Shown here: positions 6,816 to 13,318 of the stretch, piece by piece | Position numbering within the stretch: the stretch's first letter is position 1 | Layout: each line of letters opens with the position of its first letter | Source of the DNA: Chloroflexota bacterium | GTDB lineage: Bacteria; Chloroflexota; Dormibacteria; Dormibacterales; Dormibacteraceae | Length of the DNA stretch: 13,653 bases | Direction: 5' to 3' | Assembly: GCA_005879675.1 (NCBI GenBank) | Contig: VBJE01000180.1 | Span: 20,627-34,279 of the forward strand | Program-made: the position numbers and the translations under genes | Notes under the pieces: model-generated | What the model was told of the DNA's origin: nothing | The model's database searches: none | What the model saw: the letters and a program-made list of their open reading frames with translations, nothing else

Positions 6816-7498
6816 GACGATCCGTCGCCCTCGCGGTCATCGCCCTCGTCGCGTGCACGGGCAGCCAGCCCACCGGCGACGCATCCAAGATCCTCCGCGA
6901 TGGCGCGAGCGCGATGGCGCAGCTGCAGACGGTGACGGCGACGCTGAAGGTGACCAAGGGGGCGATCAGCATCCAGGGCTTCACGCTCGTCAGCGCCAGG
7001 ACGTCCGTGCGCATGCCCACCGACAGCGACACCATTTACACCGTCAAGCAAAAGGACGTGTCGTTTGCGCTCGAGATCGTGATGGTCGGCGGCCACGTTT
7101 ACGAGCACATCCCATTTCTGCCCATGCGGGAGGTCACGGGCTCGGAAGCGGCCGCTTTCCCCAACATGGCCAAGCTCTTCGACCCGACCACCGGCTTTCC
7201 CGCGATCATCCCGGCCGGCACCGACAAGAACTACGTGGCGGCCGAGCAGCTCGAGAGCAAGTCGGTCGACCACGTGTCGACGCGCTACACGCCCGACCAG
7301 GTCCGCAGCCTGCTGGCCGAGCTCAACTCGAGTGGGCCGGTGGCGGCGGACATCTGGATCCGGAGCTCTGACCACCTGATCTCCAAAGCCGTCCTCGACG
7401 GCGACTTCGGCGACGGCGGCACCAGAGCCGCGGTCGAGGTCGACATCTCGAGCTTCAACGCCACGGTGAACATCACTTCCCCGTCTCCTTCTCTTTGA
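6812..7498 (+). CDS. LprG/LppX-like lipoprotein (LppX_LprAFG family), probable lipid carrier
   Basis: 228 aa from a TTG start at 6812 whose TTGA overlaps the ndh stop. The start is decided by the protein: it gives MRRSVALAVIALVAC, a short signal peptide with a lipobox LVAC, so C15 would be lipidated and the mature protein anchored outside the membrane. The mature part begins with a Ser/Thr/Gly/Asp-rich linker, then an amphipathic helix (DASKILRDGASAMAQLQTV), then alternating beta strands. This suits the half-barrel fold of LprG/LppX, which binds acylated lipids in a hydrophobic cavity. A stretch near 157-170 (TRYTPDQVRSLLAE) and the strand IWIRSSDHLISKAVLDGDF fit family patterns. It overlaps a P55-like MFS gene, the same arrangement as lprG-p55 in mycobacteria. 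The family call is based on layout plus pattern, not on a search. Confidence 0.8.
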   Translation: MRRSVALAVIALVACTGSQPTGDASKILRDGASAMAQLQTVTATLKVTKGAISIQGFTLVSARTSVRMPTDSDTIYTVKQKDVSFALEIVMVGGHVYEHIPFLPMREVTGSEAAAFPNMAKLFDPTTGFPAIIPAGTDKNYVAAEQLESKSVDHVSTRYTPDQVRSLLAELNSSGPVAADIWIRSSDHLISKAVLDGDFGDGGTRAAVEVDISSFNATVNITSPSPSL

Positions 7499-8997
7499 CG
7501 TCGCGGCGCGTGCTGCTCGGGCTGGCCGGCGCCGGCCTGTTCGCGGCGGCGCTCGACGCCTATGTCGTCGTCACCCTGCTGCCGGCGATGACGGGCGACG
7601 TCGGAGTCACGATCGAAAACTTCGAGCAGGCGACCCCGATCGTCACCGGTTTTCTCGCCGGCTACGTCGTCGCGATGCCGCTGCTCGGCGCCTACTCCGA
7701 CGCGCGCGGACGGATCCCCGTGTTCGTCGTCTGCCTTGCGGCCTTTGCGCTCGGTTCCGTGATCACCGCCACATCGGGCCTGTGGAGCTTCGCCGGTCTG
7801 CCCTGGATGGTCGCGGGGCGCTTCGTCCAGGGGATCGGAGGCGGTGGCCTCGTGCCGCTGGCGCTGGCCCTCGCCGCCGACCTCTATCGCGGCCGCTCGC
7901 GCACCATCGCCCTGGGTTCGGTCGCGGGATTGCAGGAGGCGGGAAGCGTGCTCGGTCCGATCTACGGCGCCACGGTTTCGGCGGCCGCGGCGACGGCCGG
8001 AGGCTGGCGCTTCGTGTTCTGGCTCAACGTCCCGCTGGCGGCGGCCTGCGCGCTCGGGTTGCTGGCGACGGGCCGGGGAATCGAACGCGCCGCAGGCGTC
8101 GCCGCTTCGACTATCGACTGGGCCGGCGCGCTGCTGCTCGGGGCCGGGCTCGGCGCGCTCGTGTTCGCGCTGTACCCGGACGACCCGGAGCACCGAGCGC
8201 TCAACGCGCTGTTCATCCCTGCGGGGCTCATCGCGGTCGTCTTGCTCGCGGCATACGGATGGCGCCAGGTGCGGCAGCTCGAGCCACTGATCCCTCGCGA
8301 GCTGCTGCGCAGCCGAGCCTTTATCGGCGTGACCGCGGCCAATGTGCTCATCGGGGGAGCATTGATCGTGACCCTCGTCGACGTGCCCATCCTGGGCCGG
8401 CTCGTCTTCAACCTCGAGGCACTCGATTCGGGGCTGCTGCTGACGCAGTTTCTGGTCGGCGTGCCTTTCGGCGCGGTTGCCGGCGGCTTCCTCGCGGCGC
8501 GCCTGGGCAACCGCGTGACCGGCGCCGCGGGTGTCGTGGTGTCGGCGATCGCCTTCGTCCAGATGTCGACGTGGAGCGCCGACGAGCTGTCGCTGCACCT
8601 CGGTCCTGTCCGGCAGGCGGAAGTCGGGCTCGCGCTCTGCGGGCTCGGTTTCGGCCTGGTCATCGCGCCGCTGACCGCCGGCGTGCTCGCGCTCACTCGC
8701 GGCGAAAGCCACGGGCTCGCGACCAGCCTCGTCGTCCTCGCCCGCACCATGGGCATGCTGGTCGGGCTGTCCGCGCTGACCGCGTTCGGCCTGTACCGCT
8801 TTCATCAGATCCTCGGCACACCGGTGGTGACCGACCCTGACCTGCGCGACCGGGTGAAGCACCTCGAGCAGCTGATCGGCGCCGCGTTCCTTCAGGAGTA
8901 CCGGGAGATCTTCCTCATCGCGGCGGGGCTGTGCCTCGTCGCCGCGGCCGTCATCGCTTTCGCGCTGCCACCAGCACGTACGAGTGGTGGTACCTGA
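7495..8997 (+). CDS. MFS transporter, P55-like (partner of LprG-like lipoprotein)
   Basis: 500 aa, about the size of P55-type exporters. TM1 carries D21 in AALDAYVVVTLLP, matching the membrane-embedded acidic residue typical of P55-type exporters. The motif A-like loop LGAYSDARGRIPVF spans 64-77, and AGRFVQGIGGGGLVP (107-121) is the TM4 signature. A motif C-like segment includes EAGSVLGPIYG. A hydrophilic stretch with a predicted helix (about 440-475) precedes the last membrane helix. In mycobacteria P55 works with LprG in export of triacylglycerol and lipoglycans and contributes to drug tolerance; a similar lipid export role is inferred here. The start is TTG 7495, overlapping the lipoprotein stop as TTGA, which implies translational coupling. 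The last 47 bp overlap the 3' end of a convergent methyltransferase gene. Confidence 0.88.
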   Translation: MTSRRVLLGLAGAGLFAAALDAYVVVTLLPAMTGDVGVTIENFEQATPIVTGFLAGYVVAMPLLGAYSDARGRIPVFVVCLAAFALGSVITATSGLWSFAGLPWMVAGRFVQGIGGGGLVPLALALAADLYRGRSRTIALGSVAGLQEAGSVLGPIYGATVSAAAATAGGWRFVFWLNVPLAAACALGLLATGRGIERAAGVAASTIDWAGALLLGAGLGALVFALYPDDPEHRALNALFIPAGLIAVVLLAAYGWRQVRQLEPLIPRELLRSRAFIGVTAANVLIGGALIVTLVDVPILGRLVFNLEALDSGLLLTQFLVGVPFGAVAGGFLAARLGNRVTGAAGVVVSAIAFVQMSTWSADELSLHLGPVRQAEVGLALCGLGFGLVIAPLTAGVLALTRGESHGLATSLVVLARTMGMLVGLSALTAFGLYRFHQILGTPVVTDPDLRDRVKHLEQLIGAAFLQEYREIFLIAAGLCLVAAAVIAFALPPARTSGGT

Positions 8998-9802
8998 AAG
9001 CGTCGTCAGGGTCGCCCAGGCTGGCCATCGCCGCTTCGACCTCCGCTTCGAGCTCGCCCCGGTACCGCGGGCCGAGGGCGCGGATCAAGGTATACGGGAG
9101 CGGTCCGGCCCCCGCCATGAGCTCCGTCCACTCGCGAGCATCGCTCGTCCGGCCCCCGGTGACCATCTCGGTCAGCCGCCCCACCTCAAAGCCGGCACCG
9201 GACAGGATCTGCGGCAGCACATCGGGCTCGCCGAACCTCGCCCGCTCCGAGCTGTAGCGGGGCAGGCTCAGATAGTGGCGCCGCGCGAGCGGCGCCAGGC
9301 CCTGGAAGAAAAGGTCCTGGGCCCGGGTGTTCAGGCTCCTGCGCAGGCACGAGACCGCCAGCCGCCCGCCCGGGCGGAGGATGCGATGTGCTTCGGCGAG
9401 AGCCTCGGTCGGATCGGCGAAGTAGGCCAGGGCCTCGCCCATCGTCACGAGGTCGAACGTCTCCGGGCGGAACACGAGTCGTTCGGCCGCCATGCCCACG
9501 AACTGCACGTTCTTGTCCTTACCGTTGGTGCGCGCGATCCGGAGCATGTTCTCGGAGAGGTCGATCCCGATCACCATGCCGGGGTTGACGCGAGGCGCGA
9601 CGAGGTGCGCGACCAGTCCCGTGCCGGTGCCGACATCGAGTACGTGCTCGTTCTTGGCCGGCGCCGCCAGGTCGACCAGCCGTGACGCCACCCTCCCATG
9701 CTGGCCCCCCGCCCACGCGTCGTAGAAGGGGGCTACACGGTCGAAAAAGTCGACGACATGGTCGACCATCTCGTCGGAATAGTCCGGATCCATCAAGGCC
9801 AC
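8951..9802 (-). CDS. Class I SAM-dependent methyltransferase (UbiE/COG2226-like)
   Basis: 283 aa. SAM motif I is HVLDVGTGTGLVAHLVAP (53-70), the acidic residue is D81 in VIGIDLSENML, MAAERLVF (104-111) marks motif II, and LRPGGRLAVSCLRRS is the post-core strand and loop. The N-terminal DFFDRVAPFYDAWAGG is typical of menaquinone/ubiquinone-type and related methyltransferases. The long C-terminal half has a substrate-lid-like insertion (about 156-215). It is not clearly MenG/UbiE, and the substrate is unknown. GTG 9802 is used here, but TTG 9796 or ATG 9793 would cost only two or three residues; none has a good ribosome site. The gene is transcribed away from the bactofilin, and its 3' end overlaps the P55-like gene by 47 bp in antisense orientation. 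No partner gene lies in its own operon. Confidence 0.87.
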   Translation of the reverse strand: MALMDPDYSDEMVDHVVDFFDRVAPFYDAWAGGQHGRVASRLVDLAAPAKNEHVLDVGTGTGLVAHLVAPRVNPGMVIGIDLSENMLRIARTNGKDKNVQFVGMAAERLVFRPETFDLVTMGEALAYFADPTEALAEAHRILRPGGRLAVSCLRRSLNTRAQDLFFQGLAPLARRHYLSLPRYSSERARFGEPDVLPQILSGAGFEVGRLTEMVTGGRTSDAREWTELMAGAGPLPYTLIRALGPRYRGELEAEVEAAMASLGDPDDAFRYHHSYVLVAARKR

Positions 9803-9842
9803 TGCTTGTTGCTTAACCTTTATCGACGCCTGGGGGGCACGC

Positions 9843-9851
9843 TGCTACGAT
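9843..9851 (+). promoter_or_regulatory. Extended -10 promoter element for the bactofilin gene
   Basis: TGCTACGAT combines a TG-N extension with a TAnnnT hexamer (TACGAT, 9846-9851). No convincing -35 is seen at 16-18 bp, which is acceptable for extended -10 promoters. Transcription would begin near 9857, giving a leader of about 45 nt that ends in a good GGAGG ribosome site (9892-9896) six bases before ATG 9903. The element is predicted by eye and unproven. Confidence 0.45.
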
Positions 9852-9902
9852 GCTAGCTCCCTGAAAACCCAACAGACCCTCGTTACGTAGTGGAGGACCC
9901 AA

Positions 9903-10277
9903 ATGGCTCAAGCTGAAAAGACCGCGGTTCAGGCGTCCAGCACCCCGAACGGCGGCACCAACGTCGTCAGCCTCGGCCCGCGCGACATCCTGCAGGGCCG
10001 CCTGGAGATCCAGGGCGACCTGAAGGTGGCGGGCACCGTCGAAGGCGACCTGAAGGCGAGCGGTGACGTGACGGTCGACTCCGGCGCCAACGTCCAGGCG
10101 GCGGTTGAAGGCGCCAACATCAGCGTCCGCGGGCAGGTCACCGGCAACGTCACCGCCCGCAAGCGCCTGACGCTGGGCGGTTCAGGCCGCCTCAACGGCG
10201 ATGTGAAAGTCGGCCGGTTGACCGTCGAAGACGGCGCGACCCTGAACGGCAACGTGACCATGCAGTCGGAGCGCTAA
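9903..10277 (+). CDS. Bactofilin (polymer-forming cytoskeletal protein)
   Basis: 124 aa, at the short end of the bactofilin (PF04519) range. Residues 1-28 are a polar, probably disordered tail; about 29-120 form repeated short beta strands with regular Gly and hydrophobic spacing (GRLEIQGDLKVAGTVEGDL, then ISVRGQVTGNVTARKRLTL). These would build the right-handed beta-helix that polymerises end to end without nucleotide. Bactofilins shape cells, position envelope enzymes or organise DNA-partition proteins. There is no membrane segment, so contact with the membrane would need the tail or a partner. The gene is single, with its own promoter and a strong GGAGG site. Its TAA overlaps the stop codon of a convergent small membrane-protein gene by 4 bp. 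No M23 peptidase, a common bactofilin neighbour, is in the window. Confidence 0.93.
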   Translation: MAQAEKTAVQASSTPNGGTNVVSLGPRDILQGRLEIQGDLKVAGTVEGDLKASGDVTVDSGANVQAAVEGANISVRGQVTGNVTARKRLTLGGSGRLNGDVKVGRLTVEDGATLNGNVTMQSER

Positions 10278-10672
10278 CCCGGAGCCGCACCCTCCGCGCG
10301 CCGGATCGCGGGCAGGACGACCTTCTCGACGTAGTCCCTGGCCGCGCCCATGGCGCCGCGGACGATCCGCCATTCGACCTGCGCCATCCAGGCTTCGTCG
10401 CCGTTGAGCTCCGCGAGCCGGGCGCGCCAGAAGGACGGGCTCAGGTTCAGACCCGGCAGGGGGCCATGCGATGCCTGCCCTGTGATCGAAGAGATGTCGG
10501 GCATCACCTCGCTGTCCGCTGGAGCGGAGTCGGGCGCGGCCACCTCCGGGATGGCGACCGCCGGCCGGGCCGCCGAACCGACGACGCTCCACGCCACGGC
10601 TACGAGGGCGGCGACCACCACCACCTCGGCGAGGATCATCCATGTCAACGGGGAACGAAAGAGATTGCGCAT
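10274..10672 (-). CDS. Small single-pass membrane protein of unknown function
   Basis: 132 aa. I do not recognise the family. A basic N-terminus (MRNLFRSP) is followed by one membrane helix (about 12-33). Next comes a Pro/Ala/Asp/Ser-rich flexible stretch (about 36-75) and a C-terminal helical, Trp-rich part (SFWRARLAELNGDEAWMAQV, then a basic/acidic helix to about 127). With Arg before the helix and no Cys, the protein is probably anchored N-in with the tail outside; it is not a lipoprotein. ATG 10672 has no clear ribosome site. The gene lies 44 bp downstream of the aminotransferase gene on the same strand, so it may be the last gene of that operon, and it converges with the bactofilin with overlapping stops. 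Normal codon composition and a plausible topology support it as a real gene, less firmly than its neighbours. Confidence 0.65.
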   Translation of the reverse strand: MRNLFRSPLTWMILAEVVVVAALVAVAWSVVGSAARPAVAIPEVAAPDSAPADSEVMPDISSITGQASHGPLPGLNLSPSFWRARLAELNGDEAWMAQVEWRIVRGAMGAARDYVEKVVLPAIRRAEGAAPG

Positions 10673-10716
10673 GCGCCGAGGCTAGGCGCGGATCCAGGCG
10701 GATAGAACCCAGCCTG

Positions 10717-11832
10717 TTAAGGCGGCTTGATGCGGCGCAACGCCTGGAGCCCTCGCTCGATCGTCTCGATCTTCTTGGGGAAGCTGAACCTGATGTGCCC
10801 ACGCCCCAGCGCGGGGTCGTGGTAGAAGCTCGACGCCGGCACGGTCGCCACCGCGACCTCCTCGATCAGCCGCCGCGCGAAGGCGACGTCGTCCATCGCG
10901 CCGAGGCCGCCGATGCCCGCCATGACGTAGTACGCGCCGTCAGGAGCCGCGACTTCGAAGCCGCATTCCCGCAAGCCCAGGACGATCGCGTCGCGCCGTT
11001 CCTGGTAGTCGCCAACGAGCTCCACATAAAAGGACGCGGGGAGCTCGAGCGCCTGCGCGATGGCGATCTGCAGAGGATGCGCGGCGCCGACGGTGAGGAA
11101 GTCGTGCACCTTGCGGATGCCTGCGCTGAGGGCCGGCGGGGCGATGAGCCAGCCGATTCGCCACCCGGTCACGGAGTACGTCTTGCTGGCGCCGCTGATC
11201 GTGATCGTGCGCTCGGCCATGCCCGGCAGCGTCGCGATGCTGAGGTGCTTGCCACGGTAGACGAGGTGCTCGTAGATCTCGTCGGTGATGGCGATCGCGT
11301 CGTGCTCGATGCACAGGCCGGCGATCAGCTCGAGCTCGGGCCTGGAGAAGACCTTGCCGCTCGGGTTGTGCGGCGTGTTGACGACGATCGCGCGCGTTTT
11401 GGCGTTGAAGGCCGAACGCAGCTGATCCGCATCGAACGACCAGTCAGGCGGCCGGAGCGTGACGTAGCGAGGCACGGCGCCGCTGATCACGCAGTCCGGG
11501 CCGTAGTTCTCGTAGTAAGGCTCGAAGACGACCACCTCGTCGCCGGGATCGACGGCGGCGAGCATGGCGGCGATCATCGCCTCGGTGGCGCCGCACGAGA
11601 CGGTCACCGCCCTGTCGGGATCGACGGGCCGCCCCCACGCGGCCGACTGCTTCCGCGCGATCGCCTGTCGGAGGGCGGGAGCGCCCCATGTTGTCGCGTA
11701 CTGGTTGTAGCCCCCGCGCAGCGCCTGCGCCGCGGCGTCGAGGACGCGCGAATCCGGGTCGAAGTCGGGGAATCCCTGCGCGAAGTTGACGGCTTTGTCC
11801 GGACCGTGAAGGGCGAGGTTCAGCCGCGTCAT
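10717..11832 (-). CDS. PLP-dependent class I/II aminotransferase (kynurenine/methionine aminotransferase-like)
   Basis: 371 aa from ATG 11832. Signatures: QGFPDF (19-24), NQYATTWGAPALRQAIA (43-59), phosphate/PLP contacts in SCGATEA (79-85), NTPHNPSGK with N156, D184 in ITDEIYEHL, the Schiff-base lysine K217 in SGASKTYSVTGWRIGW, and substrate-carboxylate R348 in HIRFSF. This is fold type I, group Igamma, of the cysteine-S-conjugate/kynurenine/methionine aminotransferase type; the amino-acid specificity is not determinable. The true start is probably further upstream. The frame reads AQSFTESVIREMTRL just before and across the ATG, which resembles the normal N-terminus of the family, but no ATG, GTG or TTG occurs in frame there. 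It follows the CBS gene in a minus-strand operon with the dehydratase and EamA genes. Confidence 0.9.
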   Translation of the reverse strand: MTRLNLALHGPDKAVNFAQGFPDFDPDSRVLDAAAQALRGGYNQYATTWGAPALRQAIARKQSAAWGRPVDPDRAVTVSCGATEAMIAAMLAAVDPGDEVVVFEPYYENYGPDCVISGAVPRYVTLRPPDWSFDADQLRSAFNAKTRAIVVNTPHNPSGKVFSRPELELIAGLCIEHDAIAITDEIYEHLVYRGKHLSIATLPGMAERTITISGASKTYSVTGWRIGWLIAPPALSAGIRKVHDFLTVGAAHPLQIAIAQALELPASFYVELVGDYQERRDAIVLGLRECGFEVAAPDGAYYVMAGIGGLGAMDDVAFARRLIEEVAVATVPASSFYHDPALGRGHIRFSFPKKIETIERGLQALRRIKPP

Positions 11833-11893
11833 CTCGCGGATGACGGATTCGGTGAAGCTCTGCGCCTTCAGCGACTGGCGGATGCCGGGCGTT

Positions 11894-12361
11894 TCAGTGC
11901 CCTGGATCGGCGCGCTCCAGGCGAAGGTCGGTGCTGGAACACGAGTAGCAGCGCGTCGGCCGCTCGAGGTTGCGCTCCCACCAACCGCAGACGTTGCAGG
12001 TCCAGCGCGTCTTGGCGAAGAAGTCGAGGACGTCGGAGCGGCTGAGGAGGCCCACCATCTTGCCGCCTCGAATGACCGGCACGCGGCGGATGCGCTCGCC
12101 GATCAGGAGTCGCGCCGCCTCGTCGATGCCCGTCTCCTCGGTGACCGAGATGACGCGGGGGCTCATGATGTCGCGCGCCGTCTTGCCGCGCTTGGAGAAG
12201 ACGTCCGTCTCGGAGACGATGCCGACGACGTGGCCCTCGTTGGCGATGACCGGGGCGCCGGTGATGCGCTTGGACGTCAACGTGCTGGCGATCTCCTCCA
12301 CCGGCGTGTCTTCGCGGAACGTGATCACGTTGCGCGTCATGACTTCTTTGACGGGGATCAC
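11894..12361 (-). CDS. Two-CBS-domain protein with C-terminal zinc ribbon
   Basis: 155 aa. CBS domain 1 (about 5-57, MTRNVITFREDTPVEEIAS through GIVSETDVF) and CBS domain 2 (about 63-117, IMSPRVISVTEETGIDEAAR through GLLSRSDVLDFF) would pair as a Bateman module that senses adenosine nucleotides or similar ligands. Residues 118-148 add a rubredoxin-like ribbon, TRWTCNVCGWWERN followed by RCYSCSS, with C122, C125, C138 and C141 set to hold one zinc. Such proteins are soluble regulators; the target here is unknown. Neighbours suggest control of amino-acid metabolism, but that is inference. The start is GTG 12361, directly abutting the dehydratase TAA with no gap, so translation is probably coupled; ATG at codon 8 would cut into the first CBS strand. 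The zinc ribbon is intact and the length is normal for this architecture. Confidence 0.9.
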   Translation of the reverse strand: MIPVKEVMTRNVITFREDTPVEEIASTLTSKRITGAPVIANEGHVVGIVSETDVFSKRGKTARDIMSPRVISVTEETGIDEAARLLIGERIRRVPVIRGGKMVGLLSRSDVLDFFAKTRWTCNVCGWWERNLERPTRCYSCSSTDLRLERADPGH

Positions 12362-13318
12362 TTATTTCAGGAGTGTAGCCACCGTCTGAAGGTTGGCGTT
12401 GCCACCGCTGAAGATGAGGCCGGCACGGCCCTTCGGCAGCTTGCCGGCCAGGTACGCCGCGAGCGGAAGCGCGCCGGTCGGCTCGAGCGCCAGGTGGAGG
12501 CGCGACCACGCGAGCCTCACGGCGCCGGCTATCTCCTCTTCGGACACGGTCACGACCTGATCGACGAGGCCGTGCTCGAACATGGCCTCGAAGTTGCGAG
12601 ACCCGATGGCGGTTGTGCGCACGCCGTCGGCCAGCGTCGAGGGCGAGGCCGTAAGCGTCTGGATGCTTCCCGACCGCCAGCTCCGGTAGCCGTCATCGGC
12701 AACGGCCGGCTCCACCCCGACAACCCTGATCGTCGGCCGGTGTCGCTTGGCCGAGATCGCCGTCCCGGACAGCAGCCCGCCTCCCCCGAGCGGCGCCGCC
12801 ACGACCTCGAGGTCCTGTGCGTCCTGCAGCAGCTCGCGCGCCGCCGTCCCCTGGCCGTGGATCACGTCCCAGTCGTCAAACGGGTGCACGAGCACGAATC
12901 CCCGCTCCGCCATGACCTCGCGCAGCCGCTGCTCGCGATTCGCGAAGGTGATGCCCTGCTGGATCACTTCGGCGCCCAGGGCACGGGTCGCGGCCACCTT
13001 CGCCGGATTTGCGTCCTCGGGGATCAGGACCAGGGCCGGCACGCCGACCGTAGACGCCGCGAGCGCCACCGCCTGGGCGTGGTTGCCCGAGCTGACGGCG
13101 ATCACGCCCCGCGGGCGCGAATCGCGCGCGACGAGGGACAGGATGGCGTTGAAGGCGCCACGCGGCTTGAACGACCCGGTCACCTGGAAGCACTCCGGCT
13201 TCAGGCGCAGCGCGGCGTCGAGGTCGGTGGTCAGTGTGGGCGTGCGCCGGACGTGGCCGCGGATCCGAGCGGCCGCCTGGCTTACCTGCTCGGCATGCTC
13301 GTGGAGAAAGTCCGTCAA
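12362..13318 (-). CDS. PLP-dependent threonine/serine dehydratase (IlvA/TdcB-type, no ACT domain)
   Basis: 318 aa, fold type II PLP enzyme. K51 in QVTGSFKPRGA is the Schiff-base lysine; SSGNHAQAVA (76-85) holds the substrate and cofactor loop; PLGGGGLLSG (176-185) grips the PLP phosphate; S304 in FSGGN pairs with the PLP ring nitrogen. The absence of a C-terminal regulatory domain points to a catabolic or multifunctional enzyme (threonine or serine to 2-oxo acid and ammonia; serine racemase is a close alternative) rather than feedback-inhibited biosynthetic IlvA. The start is TTG 13318, overlapping the EamA stop as TTGA; this gives MTDFLHEHAEQVSQAAARIR, where family-like sequence begins, while the longer upstream frame lies inside the EamA gene. 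It is the second gene of a minus-strand operon with EamA, CBS and aminotransferase genes. Confidence 0.92.
   Translation of the reverse strand: MTDFLHEHAEQVSQAAARIRGHVRRTPTLTTDLDAALRLKPECFQVTGSFKPRGAFNAILSLVARDSRPRGVIAVSSGNHAQAVALAASTVGVPALVLIPEDANPAKVAATRALGAEVIQQGITFANREQRLREVMAERGFVLVHPFDDWDVIHGQGTAARELLQDAQDLEVVAAPLGGGGLLSGTAISAKRHRPTIRVVGVEPAVADDGYRSWRSGSIQTLTASPSTLADGVRTTAIGSRNFEAMFEHGLVDQVVTVSEEEIAGAVRLAWSRLHLALEPTGALPLAAYLAGKLPKGRAGLIFSGGNANLQTVATLLK

Noticed and set aside
9852..9889. Short palindromes GCTAGC (9852-9857) and TACGTA (9884-9889) upstream of the bactofilin as regulator sites
   Set aside because: Six-base palindromes without a second copy are expected by chance; no regulator gene is adjacent.
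10695..10716. Possible hairpin between the aminotransferase and the small membrane-protein gene (CAGGC and GCCTG arms)
   Set aside because: Only five base pairs with a 12-base loop and no T-run on either side; too weak to call a terminator.
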